Assembly: GCA_963843645.1 (NCBI GenBank)
Contig: CAWJLE010000006.1
Span: forward strand, 62,001-126,000
Reading direction: 5' to 3'
DNA length: 64,000 nucleotides
DNA from: CAWJLE01 sp963843645
GTDB taxonomy: Bacteria > Chloroflexota > Anaerolineae > DAOTYC01
A program made the translations under genes and the position numbers. Positions 35,646-45,156 of the stretch are shown here, piece after piece (position 1 is the stretch's first letter; each line of letters opens with the position of its first letter). The notes beneath the pieces were generated by a model, which was not told where the DNA came from, did not search any database, and saw only the letters and a list, made by a program, of their open reading frames with translations.

Positions 35646-36601
35646 TTTGACTACCTCCCTGCTTGCTGACGTTCAGCACGTAGAGATAAATCGACGTCAG
35701 AGCGATCGCCGTCAGCAGCAAAAATACTGCAAGAGCCGAAGACCAGCCCATGTCGAAACCCTCGAACGCCCGCCGCCAGACGGTAATGGCGATCGTCTCG
35801 GTGGTATTGCCGGGCCCGCCTTTGGTCATCAGATAGATCAGGTCCATCGTTTTGAAGGCATCGATCGTTCGCAGCAGGATGCCCAGCATCAGGATGAACT
35901 TGGCGTGCGGCCAGACCACGTACTGCAGGCGTCGATACCAGGGCAGCCGATCCACTTCGGCGGCTTCCAGCTCAGCCTTGGGCACGGCGCCGAGGGCGGC
36001 GAGAGTAATCAGAAGCAAGAACGGCGTCCACATCCAGACGTCCACCAGAGTGACCATGGGAAAGGCCCAGAACCGGTTGCCCAGGAAGTCGATCTGTTGT
36101 ACCGATAATCCTGGCCGATCAGATAGTTCAATACGCCGAACGTGGGGTCGTAAATCAATCGGAAGAAGGTTCCGGTGGACGCCGGCGCCAGGATCATCGG
36201 CGTGAAGATCATGGTCAGGGCGATGCGGCGGCCCGGGCAGATTCGTGCTGCCGAAAAACAGGAACCCCAGCAGCACGCCCAGCAACGTCTCGATGGACAC
36301 TGTGGAGAAGACCCACAAAAAAGTGCGGCCCAGGTTGCCCCAAACACTGATGTTCTTGTAGATGTCGACGAAATTGCCTAAGGCAATGTATTTCTCCGGC
36401 TGGCCGGTGATCAGTGAGTAGCGATAGAAGCTCAAGCCGAGCATCCACAGCAAAGGAATGACGTTCCAAACAATGAAAAAAATGCAGCACGGGCACCAAC
36501 AAGGTCGTCGGAAACAGGCGCGAATTCTCATACCAGCGCCTGGCGCGAATCCGCCAGGGAACCGGCGGGACACCGTGCTGCGCTTCCAAGCTTTTTGCCA
36601 T
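35632..36601 (-). CDS. ABC sugar-transporter permease (MalF type), three apparent frameshifts
   Basis: About 322 residues if restored. The start is MAKSLEAQHGVPPVPWRIRA, behind GGAGG, and the frame breaks near 36490, 36235 and 36105. The restored protein shows a cytoplasmic start, six helices (IFFIVWNVIPLLWMLGLSFY, FLWVFSTVSIETLLGVLLGF, and so on) and the EAA loop AELEAAEVDRLPWYRRLQYV. It pairs with the MalG-type permease next door. The breaks fall in a gene that otherwise keeps every helix, so sequence error is the likely cause. Confidence 0.82.
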
Positions 36602-36668
36602 CTCAACCTCCAACCTTAAATCTCGCCCAACTCTCTTCTTGGAAGGGCCTACATGGCTGACGAAAAAC

Positions 36669-36703
36669 GAGGCCGGCAAGCAGGTGAGCTGCCTGCCGGC
36701 CTC
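36669..36703 (-). terminator. Intercistronic hairpin between binding-protein and permease genes
   Basis: Fifteen-base stem with one mismatch, 36669-36683 with 36689-36703, five-base loop. It has no T run. Hairpins at this point commonly protect the binding-protein message or dampen transcription of the permeases. Confidence 0.6.
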
Positions 36704-36721
36704 TCTGGTCCTGCAATCAGG

Positions 36722-38179
36722 TTACTTGTTCAGCTGTACTGATGCGCAGGAGTCGGGCGGAGCGATCTTGCTGTGGCCCTCATCGAACAGAATCTTCTGC
36801 TGCTGGCAGGCGATCCACGTCAACGTGTTCATCGCATCGTTGACCTGGCCCGAAGCGAAGGCCGTCCAGCCTTCCTGCTGAGCTGACAGCATCTCAGAGT
36901 ACTTCGGATCGTGCCAGAAGTCACGCGCACGCTCGGTGTTCAACATGTACTTGTAAGCCTTGAACCATGGCTGAATCTCGTCGAAGCCGGCGCCGCTGAG
37001 CGTGGCCTTGTCCGTCGGATTGCCGCCGCGCTTGGCGAACTCAAGCTGGGTTTCCGGCAGGTACCACCACTTCATGAAGTCGATTGCGACCTGCATATGG
37101 TCGGCATCGTTGAACGCGTTGATCACCCACGGCTGACCACCGATGGAGTAAATGCGGTGCAGACTGCCATCGGCACGCTTGAAGGCGGGCGGAGCCACAA
37201 CCAGGACCTTGTCCTTCAGTTCCGGCGTGATCATCGCCGCACCCTCGGCTGCCCACTGGAACGCGGTCGCCACTTTGTTCTGGGTGAACGCATCCACGTC
37301 CTCGGCGATGCCGTAGTTCAGCGCTCCAGGCGGCTGGTACTTCAGCATCCGGCGGTTCCATTCCATGGCCTGGGCGTTTTCGGTGCTATTGATGACCCCG
37401 TAGATCTTGCCGGTCTTGGGATCCCAAATGTCACCGCCCAGTGACCACATGAACGGGTACAGGTACATGGTCATGAAGTCGTACTCTTTGTTGTACTGCA
37501 TGGCCGTGCCCCACAGGCCGCTGTCGGGACGGGTAAAGAATTCCGAGATCTTCTCGAAATCGGTCATCGTGACGTTGAGCCAATCGTCGTAGGTCTGAGG
37601 CAGGTCCATGTTGTACTTCGCCTTGAAGTCCGCGATCTCCTTGGGATCGGAGAACATGTCCTTACGAACGTACAGCACGATCACGTCACCCTCTTGCGGA
37701 AGACCCCACAACTGGTCGGAGCCGTCCGGATATGCCTGGTACGAGGACTTCACCACGGGGTTCCACCACTCGATGTTGAGATCGGGGTTCTTCTGAATCA
37801 AGTCGCTCACAGAGACGATCCACTTCGGTTCGGCGAAGGCGCCCAGCCACTGGCTGTCGCTGATGATGATATTGTATTCCTGCGACTTGGTGGCGAGGGA
37901 AGCCGCGGCCTTCTGGAACAACGCCGAGAACGGCGCTTCCTGGAAGGTGAAGGTCGCGTCGTAGCCGTACTTCTCCTTGGCGTACTGAGCGAACAGCGGG
38001 GCCATATCCACACCCAGCTTGCTCGGAACCCACCCGCCGATGCCTAGGATTGCCATGTCGATCTTCTTGCCCTTTAGCGGACTCTCCGCTGCTGGAGTCT
38101 GTGCGTAGCCGACGGTCGTGAGTAGCATAGTCAGGATTACGAACAGGCTGGCGGCGAGAAACAGCTTCCGATTCACCAT
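36722..38179 (-). CDS. ABC-transporter solute-binding protein (family 1)
   Basis: A 485-residue extracellular binding protein. Residues 1-26 are a Sec signal peptide (MVNRKLFLAASLFVILTMLL, then a TTVGYA cleavage region). The mature part has the two-lobed family 1 fold (ILGIGGWVPSKLGVDM, GLPQEGDVIVLYVRKDMF, YSIGGQPWVINAF). It delivers the substrate to the two permeases that follow. The lack of a lipobox suggests that it is either free outside the membrane or held by the envelope. AAGGAGG is seven bases before ATG 38179. It is the first gene after the operon promoter at 38638-38666. Confidence 0.88.
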   Translation of the reverse strand: MVNRKLFLAASLFVILTMLLTTVGYAQTPAAESPLKGKKIDMAILGIGGWVPSKLGVDMAPLFAQYAKEKYGYDATFTFQEAPFSALFQKAAASLATKSQEYNIIISDSQWLGAFAEPKWIVSVSDLIQKNPDLNIEWWNPVVKSSYQAYPDGSDQLWGLPQEGDVIVLYVRKDMFSDPKEIADFKAKYNMDLPQTYDDWLNVTMTDFEKISEFFTRPDSGLWGTAMQYNKEYDFMTMYLYPFMWSLGGDIWDPKTGKIYGVINSTENAQAMEWNRRMLKYQPPGALNYGIAEDVDAFTQNKVATAFQWAAEGAAMITPELKDKVLVVAPPAFKRADGSLHRIYSIGGQPWVINAFNDADHMQVAIDFMKWWYLPETQLEFAKRGGNPTDKATLSGAGFDEIQPWFKAYKYMLNTERARDFWHDPKYSEMLSAQQEGWTAFASGQVNDAMNTLTWIACQQQKILFDEGHSKIAPPDSCASVQLNK

Positions 38180-38637
38180 TTTTTTCCTCCTTGAATACTG
38201 TGAACGCTACGTGGTCACGCCTGAGATTTCACGACCAGAATACGACTCAACGTGCCTCTGTCATCCCCCCTTTCTGCGTGAAAGACATCATACCCACAGA
38301 GGCAATCCGCGGCTTACTGACGCTGCCGGGCGCACGACCGGTGGGTTCAAGACCGACTGTTGGATTGGGCTGGATGAGGTCAGGAAGAGATTGCGGTAAC
38401 ACGCAATAGGGCTGCTGACACGGATGATTGGAATGACGCCAGAAGAAGACATGAGGACAACCGGGGCCGGAAGAGGTTTGCCGAGAAACGCATAGGGACT
38501 CGAAAAAACAACGCCCAAATCTGAAGGCGTCGTTTGTGACTAGATGGGTTCTCCCTGACATCGCCGACTTCTCCATTAAAGAGACGAGTAGGAAAGGTGA
38601 ACAAATGTCCACTTATGAACGCTTGCACACAAGCTCT
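38180..38637 (-). other. Long untranslated leader of the catabolic operon
   Basis: No gene is visible here; the short frames have no ribosome sites or coding character. From the promoter at 38638-38666 the transcript would have about 450 bases before the binding-protein start. Apart from the dyad at 38597-38612 I see no riboswitch that I can name and no obvious terminator. Confidence 0.45.
38597..38612. promoter_or_regulatory. Putative SorC/DeoR-type operator downstream of the operon promoter
   Basis: GTGAACAAATGTCCAC is a 16-base dyad with one mismatch, of the TGAACA-nn-TGTTCA form bound by several DeoR/SorC-type regulators. It lies about 20-35 bases after the predicted transcription start. 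A further half-site, TGAACG, follows at 38615-38620, and a GCTTG...CAAGC dyad lies between it and the -10. Confidence 0.5.
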
Positions 38638-38666
38638 ATTATATCATTCTTCCCCTCTTCGGTCAA
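38638..38666 (-). promoter_or_regulatory. Sigma-70-type promoter of the catabolic operon
   Basis: On the minus strand TTGACC (38666-38661) and TATAAT (38643-38638), exactly 17 bases apart. It points to the binding-protein gene and the whole operon to 23563. One of the best promoter matches in the window. Confidence 0.7.
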
Positions 38667-38710
38667 GAGTTTTGGCGCTTTTCGCAGTCTGCAATTTTGG
38701 GGCGTACTCG

Positions 38711-39460
38711 TTATCGCAACTCTCGCCCTCCGTTGATGTCGATCGTGGCCCCGGTCATGAAACCGGCCACCGGGCTGGCGATGAAAACGATGCAGCGGGC
38801 CACCTCGTCGACCGTGCCGAAGCGATGCGTGAGCAGTCTCTTCTGGGCGTAGTCCGGCGCCATGGTTTTGGCCGTGTCGTCTCCCATTGGCGTGCCCAGG
38901 GTGAGGCCAGGCGCCACGCAGTTTACCCGTACGCGAGGCCCCAGCAGCCTGGCGGCGCTCTTGGTCAGGTTGATCAGACCGGCCTTAGCGGCTGCATAGT
39001 GAGCGTGCTGGGGAACGCCCGTGTGCGCCGCTACGCTGGCCACCGTCACGACAGCGGCGCCGTCACGGAACAGCGGAATGCAGGCTTGCAGCACGTAGAA
39101 TGGGCCGTTGAGGTTGATGTCGATGATCTGGGTCCATTCTTCCGGCGTCACCTGCTCGAAGGGAGTGACGATGTTCTGCCCGGCGCACAAGATGAGCACG
39201 TCCAGGCCGTCGATTTCGCTCTTCAGGCGGTCGATCGCCTGAGAAACATTTCGGGCGTCCCGGACGTCCATGCGGCACAGCCAGGACCTGCGGCCCGCGG
39301 ACCGGATCGTGTCCGCGGTCTGGTTTGCCCCCGTCTCATTGTGGCTGTAACAAACGACGACGTCGGCGCCCTCCTCCGCGAGAATCCGCGCGCTCATTGC
39401 CCCAATGCCGCTCGACGCCCCGGTCACCAATGCTACCTTGCCCGACAATCCGAGATCCAT
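38711..39460 (-). CDS. Short-chain dehydrogenase/reductase (SDR)
   Basis: A 249-residue classical SDR. The cofactor motif is VTGASSGIG near residue 12, the structural motif is CAGQN near 88 (NAG is usual), and the catalytic Ser, Tyr and Lys lie in VASVAAHTG and HYAAAKAG. It ends FMTGATIDINGGRELR, as in FabG-like and sugar/polyol SDRs. It may oxidise the substrate of the operon that starts just downstream on the same strand, but it has its own position ahead of that operon's promoter. ATG 39460 has a GCGAGGCG site. Confidence 0.85.
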   Translation of the reverse strand: MDLGLSGKVALVTGASSGIGAMSARILAEEGADVVVCYSHNETGANQTADTIRSAGRRSWLCRMDVRDARNVSQAIDRLKSEIDGLDVLILCAGQNIVTPFEQVTPEEWTQIIDINLNGPFYVLQACIPLFRDGAAVVTVASVAAHTGVPQHAHYAAAKAGLINLTKSAARLLGPRVRVNCVAPGLTLGTPMGDDTAKTMAPDYAQKRLLTHRFGTVDEVARCIVFIASPVAGFMTGATIDINGGRELR

Positions 39461-39619
39461 GTTTTCGCCTCGCTCGATGAGATGTAGATTGACTTCTGCT
39501 GCAGCTAACCACATCAGGATTCTAGCACCGGATCGGGGGAGTGAGCAAGCGCGACCAGCTGCCTGTTTGGCAGCAGGCGCCTTGCGAAAAATCATGAGTG
39601 GACGCGCACACCGTCCCGC

Positions 39620-39648
39620 TTGCGACTTCGTCTCCCCCATGCTAGAAT
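39620..39648 (+). promoter_or_regulatory. Probable promoter for the histidine kinase/response regulator pair
   Basis: TTGCGA (39620-39625) and TAGAAT (39643-39648), 17 bases apart. Leader of about 100 bases to ATG 39756. Confidence 0.45.
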
Positions 39649-39755
39649 GCTTCCATCAACAGACACAATCTGCCCGGAGTTGTGCCGGACAGAGGGTCGT
39701 CAATGGCACACGGCCGATGGTTCTTGCCGTGTGTCGTCGTATTTCGGGATCGCTC

Positions 39756-42051
39756 ATGGTCGACGAATTGGACGTGCATCCGCGCCTGCTCGACGCGATG
39801 GCCAGCCTAAATGAGATTGGCGCCACCATCAATCGTCTTGGGCCGCGCGATGGCCTCGGTATCGAATTGACGCTACGCCTCATCGTCGAAAGCGCTCTCA
39901 AGGTCCTGCCGGGGGCGTCGGCGGTCATCTATACCTATGACGCACGCGCTCAGCGGTTCGATCCTGCCTCACGCGTCCTGGCCGGGCCGCGTGTCGATCC
40001 GCTGAGCGAGTCGGGCCCGCGTCCGGACGGGGTGGGCTCGCGCGCGATCGCCGGGCGTCGTCGCGTCATTTCGTATGAGGAAGCTGACCTCGAAATTCCC
40101 TCGCTCGCCGGGCCGGGCGGGCCGCTGGTGCTGGTCTGCTGGCCGCTCATCGTGGCGGACGAGCCCGTTGGCGCGCTTTACCTGTATCGGCACGAAGATC
40201 GCTCCTTCAGTCAGCTCGAACTGCTCATGCTCGAGAACTTCGTCAACCAGGCCGCCATGGCCATATTCCACGCCCAGCGACTTGCCGTAATCCAGCGCGA
40301 TCTGACCCGCAAAGAGGACGAACTGTCCCGCTTGCGCCGGGCCGGCCTGCTGATCTCTTCGCGTTCGGGGCTCAAGGAAACGCTGGAGGCCATCCTACTG
40401 ATGGCTCTCGAGGTAACCGGCGCTCGGTACGGCATCTTTCGCCTGGTCGACGCGGAGGGCGCCCGGCTGATTACCGGCGCGGTCGCGGGCGATGAGCTGA
40501 TTCGGCCCCTCGTCGAGGATCTGCCCATCGCTCCGAACAGCGTCATGGGCATCGTGGCCCTCGAGCGCCGGCGCGTTCGGATCCCCGATCTGCGCGAGGA
40601 GCGGTGGCGCCGTGTCTATTACCCTCTCGATACCCAATTGGAGATGCGCTCAGAGCTGGCTGTACCGCTCATAAACGCCAGTGGCCGCCTGGAGGGTGTG
40701 CTCAATCTCGAGAGCCCGATCGTGGGGGCATTCAGCGAGGACGACAGCCTGTTGCTGCAGGCGCTGGCTACTCAGGCCGTGATTGCGATACAGGAGATGC
40801 GCTTGCTCGATACGCTGCAGGACGTGGCCGCCCGCCTGCTGGCTCAGCCGCGCCAGCAGGTGCTCGACCATTTGGCCGATCTGTCCTGCAGTTTGCTCAA
40901 TGCGGCTGCCGGCGCGATCTGGCTGGCTGAAGGTGAGGAGCTGGTCGCCCAGGCAGTGAGCGGAGCGCAGCTTGTCGGTCAGCGCGTGCCGCTGGTCGGC
41001 AGCCTGGTCGGCGAAGCTGTTCACAGCCGCGAGCCTGTCACGGCGGATGACGTGCGATCCGACGCGCGTTTCCGTCATCAGAAGGTGGCGCGGGAGCGCG
41101 GCTGGAGCCGTGCCCTGATCGTGCCGGTGCTGACCGGTGATGAGGCTGAGCCGGTTGGCGCGCTTAGCGTCTACAGCGCCGACGGCCGAACCCGGCCGCT
41201 TTGCCGATTCCGAGTGGGACAAGAAGGTACTGACTGTTCTGGCCCATTACGCCGCTCTGGCCGTGCGCAATGCCGACCGCCAGGATGCGCTGCTCGCGGC
41301 GCAGGAGCAGCGCGCCGTGGCGGAGACTTTCGCCGCTGTCGGTGACGTCGCCGCCAACCTGTTGCACCAGCTCAACAACAAGGTGGGCGCTATTCCCGTT
41401 CGCGTGCAAGGAATTCAGGACAAGTGCGCGGGCGCTCTGGCCGCCGATCCCTACCTGGCCAGCAACCTCGCCGAAATCGAGCGCAGCGCCGGGGACGCTA
41501 TGGAGGCGGTGCGTGAGAACGTGTTCCACCTGCGGCCGATTCGCCTGGTGCCGGTCAACGTGGGCGCCTGCGTGGCGGCGGCCGTCGGCGCGGCTCAGTT
41601 GCCGCCGGCTGTCGTAGTGCGCACGGAAAGTTTGGACGATCTGCCGCCGGTCATCGGAGCAGAACGCTCGCTGATGTGGGTTTTCACCAATCTGATCGAC
41701 AATGCCGTCGATGCGATGGGTGGAGATGGCCGGATCGTCTTTCACGGTTCACGGTGGGGCGACCCAGCCCGGGCGGCTGGGCCGGGTGCCGTGGAAATCG
41801 CTGTGAGCGACACGGGTCCGGGTATCGCTCCCGCGCTGCACGGGCGGATCTTCGACCTGGACTTTTCCAGCCGCGGAGCTTCCCGTCCGGGCAAGCTAGG
41901 ATTTGGGCTGTGGTGGGTGAAGACTCTGATGACCCGGCTTGGCGGCTCGGTGGTCGTGGAAAGCGACGGTGCGCACGGCACCACTTTCCGGCTGCGATTG
42001 CCTGCAGCCGGAGCGGACGCGGATCAGGAGGGAAGTGTACGCCATGGCTGA
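39756..42051 (+). CDS. GAF-domain sensor histidine kinase, one apparent frameshift
   Basis: About 765 residues if an indel near 41190 is corrected. No membrane helices: a soluble sensor. Three GAF domains lie at about 25-165, 190-345 and 350-510. The phosphoacceptor His is in NLLHQLNNKVGAI near 537. The ATPase domain shows the N box NLIDNAVDAMG and the G1 box DTGPGIAP, followed by LGFGLWWVKTLMTRLGG. It phosphorylates the response regulator whose start overlaps its end by eight bases. GAF domains bind small molecules or sense redox; the signal is unknown. Start ATG 39756 (MVDELD) has only a weak ribosome site; ATG 39717 is possible. Confidence 0.8.
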
Positions 42052-43114
42052 GCCGACCCGGGCGCTGGTGGTAGAGGATGACCGATCGTGGCAGGGCATC
42101 CTGGCGGAGTTACTGACGGACTTCGGCCTGACCGTCGACGTCGCCGATCATCTGGAGACGGCCATAGGGCACGTGCGCGCCACGCAGCACCGATTGGCAG
42201 TGGTGGACCTCTCGCTGGGCGGCGACGATCACAACAACCAGGACGGCCTGCAGGTCCTGGATGCGGTCCGTCGCCACGATCCAGGTTGCACCACGGTACT
42301 GTTGACCGGCTTTGCCACGGTGGAACTGGCTGTCAGCGCGCTGACCGAGCATGGCGCCTTGACCTGTTTGCGCAAAGCCGCATTCCGTCGATCCGAGTTT
42401 CGGGAACTCGTCAACCGGGCGCTGTCGGCGCCTCCGGCCATCCATCCGGTGGGCGCACTGCCTTCAGCGGCGCCCATGGATGCTGAAGTCGGTCTGGGCA
42501 AGCCGGCGCCCTCGGACAACTCAGTCGGTGTGGCGCTGGTAGTCGAGGACGATGCCGGTTGGCGCTCCATCCTGGCCGAGTTGCTGGTCGAATCGGGTTA
42601 CCGGGTGCGAACCTGCGCCGGCTTCGGCGAAGCGCTTGGCGTTCTCCGCCGCGAGAAGTACTCCGTCGCCGTCATCGACCTGTCACTGAGCTCCGCTGAA
42701 CCGGCGCGTGACCTCGAAGGCTATCGCTTGCTGCGCAGTACCCGCTCGGCGGGCGTTCCTACGGTCGTCGTGACCGGCATCGCCAGCCCCTACGCGATCC
42801 AGCGCGCCTACCTGGAATACGGTGTATTTGCCTGCCTGGAGAAGCGCGTCTTCGACCGCGCCGCGTTTCGAGCCACCGTGGACGAGGCTCGCGCGGCGAG
42901 TCGCGCCAACGATCTGGACGTCCTCACCGAACGCGAGCGCGAAGTGCTGGACCTGCTGGCTCGCGGACTGACGAACAAAGAGATCGGCGATCGTCTGGTC
43001 ATCACGCCCAACACCGTCAAACGCCACCTCAAGTCGATTTTTGAGAAGCTCGAGGTCCACACGCGAGCCGCCGCTGCCGCCCGCGCGGCCGGCGCCTCTG
43101 CCGTCGCCGACTGA
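42044..43114 (+). CDS. Response regulator with two receiver domains and a LuxR-type DNA-binding domain
   Basis: A 356-residue regulator with two receiver domains in tandem (about 5-125 and 163-285), each with the acidic pair VVEDD, a phosphoacceptor Asp (VVDLSL, VIDLSL) and the conserved Lys (CLRK, CLEK). A LuxR/NarL helix-turn-helix follows at 300-356 (LTEREREVLDLLARGLTNKE). Two apparently complete receivers in one LuxR regulator are uncommon and could integrate two phosphorylation inputs. AGGAGGGA precedes ATG 42044. Downstream targets are unknown. Confidence 0.85.
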   Translation: MAEPTRALVVEDDRSWQGILAELLTDFGLTVDVADHLETAIGHVRATQHRLAVVDLSLGGDDHNNQDGLQVLDAVRRHDPGCTTVLLTGFATVELAVSALTEHGALTCLRKAAFRRSEFRELVNRALSAPPAIHPVGALPSAAPMDAEVGLGKPAPSDNSVGVALVVEDDAGWRSILAELLVESGYRVRTCAGFGEALGVLRREKYSVAVIDLSLSSAEPARDLEGYRLLRSTRSAGVPTVVVTGIASPYAIQRAYLEYGVFACLEKRVFDRAAFRATVDEARAASRANDLDVLTEREREVLDLLARGLTNKEIGDRLVITPNTVKRHLKSIFEKLEVHTRAAAAARAAGASAVAD

Positions 43115-43116
43115 GT

Positions 43117-43290
43117 CAGCGATCAACAATCAGCGGACAGCGATCAGCAGTCAGCCTTCAGCAATCAGCCGTCAGCGACCTACTGAGTCCATTGCAGGGC
43201 AGAGGAAAGACCGGCCTATCGAATCCGGCCCCTCCTCAGGCCACGCCAGGTCGTAGCTGAAAGCCGACTGCTGACTGCTGATCGCTAACT
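43117..43290. repeat. Degenerate CAGCGATCAGCAGTCAG repeats with inverted copy
   Basis: From 43117 to 43176 the unit CAGCGATCAGCAGTCAG and variants repeat four or five times; at 43254-43290 the same unit occurs inverted. Intervening 75 bases hold no gene. The inverted blocks can pair into a long stem between two convergent genes and may act as terminator; the form is like dispersed intergenic repeats of other genomes. Confidence 0.6.
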
Positions 43291-43293
43291 GTT

Positions 43294-44914
43294 TTACCCG
43301 CCGGCATGAGCGACGAAGTACTCCGGGCGGAGCCTCTCACCGGTGGCGTACTCCAATGTCTCGTACCAAATACGCGTCGCGCCGGGATGGAATACGCGCT
43401 CGACCAGGTATCGGCCCACCGCCGGATCGGTGACAAAACGCCGCGCCGGGGTCGCTGCCGGCGCCCGGCAGCTGGGTGTCGACGTAGTGGCGAATCTGGG
43501 ATGCGACCATCTCGCCCATCAAGTAGTTGTGGTAGTACACAGGTGCGATGCTGAAATGGATCTTCGCCGCCCAGTCCGGCGCGTGACGGCCTTCGGGGCG
43601 CGGCACCATCTGCCACTTTTCCTCAACGTCCCACCATAGTGTGTTGAGGTCCTGCCGTGGGTTTTTGTAGAGCGCCCGCTCGAACTCGCTCATCACCGGG
43701 ATCCAACGTGACATAATGATGAGCTGTCCGGCCACTTGCTTCTTGAGCTTGGGAGCCAGCTCTTTTACTTCAGCCGCCGCCAACCCAGGCACGTACGTGA
43801 GCAGCCATTCGGGATCGCTCGCCAGGCGGCCCATGAGCTCGGCGATGGCCTCGGTCAACAGGATGTGGGCCGGCTCTCGCAGCAGGAAGGGCAGGGCAGG
43901 ATCTATGAATTTGTCATAAGCGGCGTGGCCGCTCTCGTGCAACATCGTGCCCATCCACTGATCGTTGGGCTTAATGTTGGCCAGAATCCGCACGTCCTGC
44001 GCGTGGTCCACGTTCATGCAGTAAGCGTGCTGCTGCTTGCCTTCACGTTCGTACAAATCGCTGCGTGCCAAGACGTCGTCCACGTTCAGGCCGATGCTCT
44101 GGTAGAAGCAGCGCGTGACCGCCTCAACGTTCTGGCTCTTGTACGCCTCCGTCAGAAATTCGCGCACGGCCGGATCGGCAGCGGGTGCTTCCTGGAAGAA
44201 TGGGTCGGCGTAGTGCCACGGGCGCAGAGCTTCCGGCGATATCCCGTACAGACCGGCGAGTTGCCCATCCAGTTCGGCCTTGTACCGCGCGTATTCCGGC
44301 CGCGCCAGTCGATCGAGTTCGTCGAACGTGGCGAATAGCTCCGTCTCATCCAGCTCCTGCAGGACCAGATGCATGCCATAGAAATTGTCGAATCCGATGC
44401 GCCGCGCGATGCCGTTGCGCATTTCGACCAGTTCCACCAGTTTGCCGGCGACCTCGACGCCGACCTGTTTGCTCGCCTCCCAGGCCTCTCGCCGTTCGCC
44501 GACGTCTCGTGAGTGGCGCAGCAGCTCTTTCAGCTCGTTCTCGGTCACTTTTCGGCCGCGCAGCTCCGCACGGAAGCTGTTGAAGATGCTTTCGATGGCG
44601 ATCTCGCGGCTCGTCAGCTCCTCGATGGTGGCGTCGTCCATTTGGTTGGCCGTAAACGCCTGGGTCAGCAGGGTGGCCTGTCGGGCCAGCAGCGGGTCTG
44701 CATTGGGCCCGGTAGCGGTGAGCGCTTTCAGCTCGGCAAAGCGGGCCGGGTCGGCGAAAACCTTGCGGAGCGCCATCTGCAGGCGGGTGACTTCCTCTTC
44801 ATATTTCTTGTTTCCGGTCGTGGTGAACTTCCAATAGGCATCGTTGGCTGCGCGTTGCATCGGCTCGATCACGGTCACCAGTTCCTGGATGAACTGGCTC
44901 AGATTGTCGGACAT
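43294..44914 (-). CDS. M2/M3-like zinc metallopeptidase, one apparent frameshift
   Basis: About 540 residues. The zinc site is HESGHAAYDKFID with the third ligand Glu in LLTEAIAELMG about 25 residues on, the spacing and context of the angiotensin-converting-enzyme-like (M2) gluzincins. No signal peptide, so a cytoplasmic oligopeptidase or carboxypeptidase is likely. The frame breaks near 43455; read on, the C-terminus is RFVTDPAVGRYLVERVFHPG, then TRIWYETLEYATGERLRPEY and FVAHAGG, ending at TAA 43294. ATG 44914 has AGGAGG at good spacing. A TATAAT box lies 82 bases upstream. Confidence 0.8.
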
Positions 44915-44995
44915 GGCTTGCCTCCTCATGGTGTGAAGATGGCTGCGAAGTGTCGGCTCGCACCATCCGCGAATTCACCTCTATTACAGTATGGT

Positions 44996-45001
44996 ATTAT
45001 A
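44996..45001 (-). promoter_or_regulatory. TATAAT -10 box for the metallopeptidase
   Basis: Perfect TATAAT on the minus strand; -35 not convincing. It is divergent from the NfeD-type gene promoter at 45079-45107. Confidence 0.45.
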
Positions 45002-45078
45002 ACATAGCGCGACAAGCGTGGGCACGGCGATCGGCGTTGTCCAGGTTGCGTCGACGTGTGAATTGCCAGGTTGTTTGT

Positions 45079-45107
45079 TGTATTTGACCGGCCAGGGGAC
45101 TATAATG
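45079..45107 (+). promoter_or_regulatory. Sigma-70-type promoter for the NfeD-type protease gene
   Basis: TTGTAT (45079-45084) and TATAAT (45102-45107), 17 bases apart; leader of about 43 bases. A TTGACC at 45085-45090 is too close to the -10 to be used with it. Confidence 0.5.
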
Positions 45108-45156
45108 GAGCGAAATGTGGCCAAGAGGAAGTGCAGTATAGCTGGGGGAGAACTCC

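Noticed and set aside
45085..45107. TTGACC with TATAAT as the NfeD-gene promoter
   Set aside because: Spacing of 11 bases is too short; TTGTAT at 45079 fits with 17.
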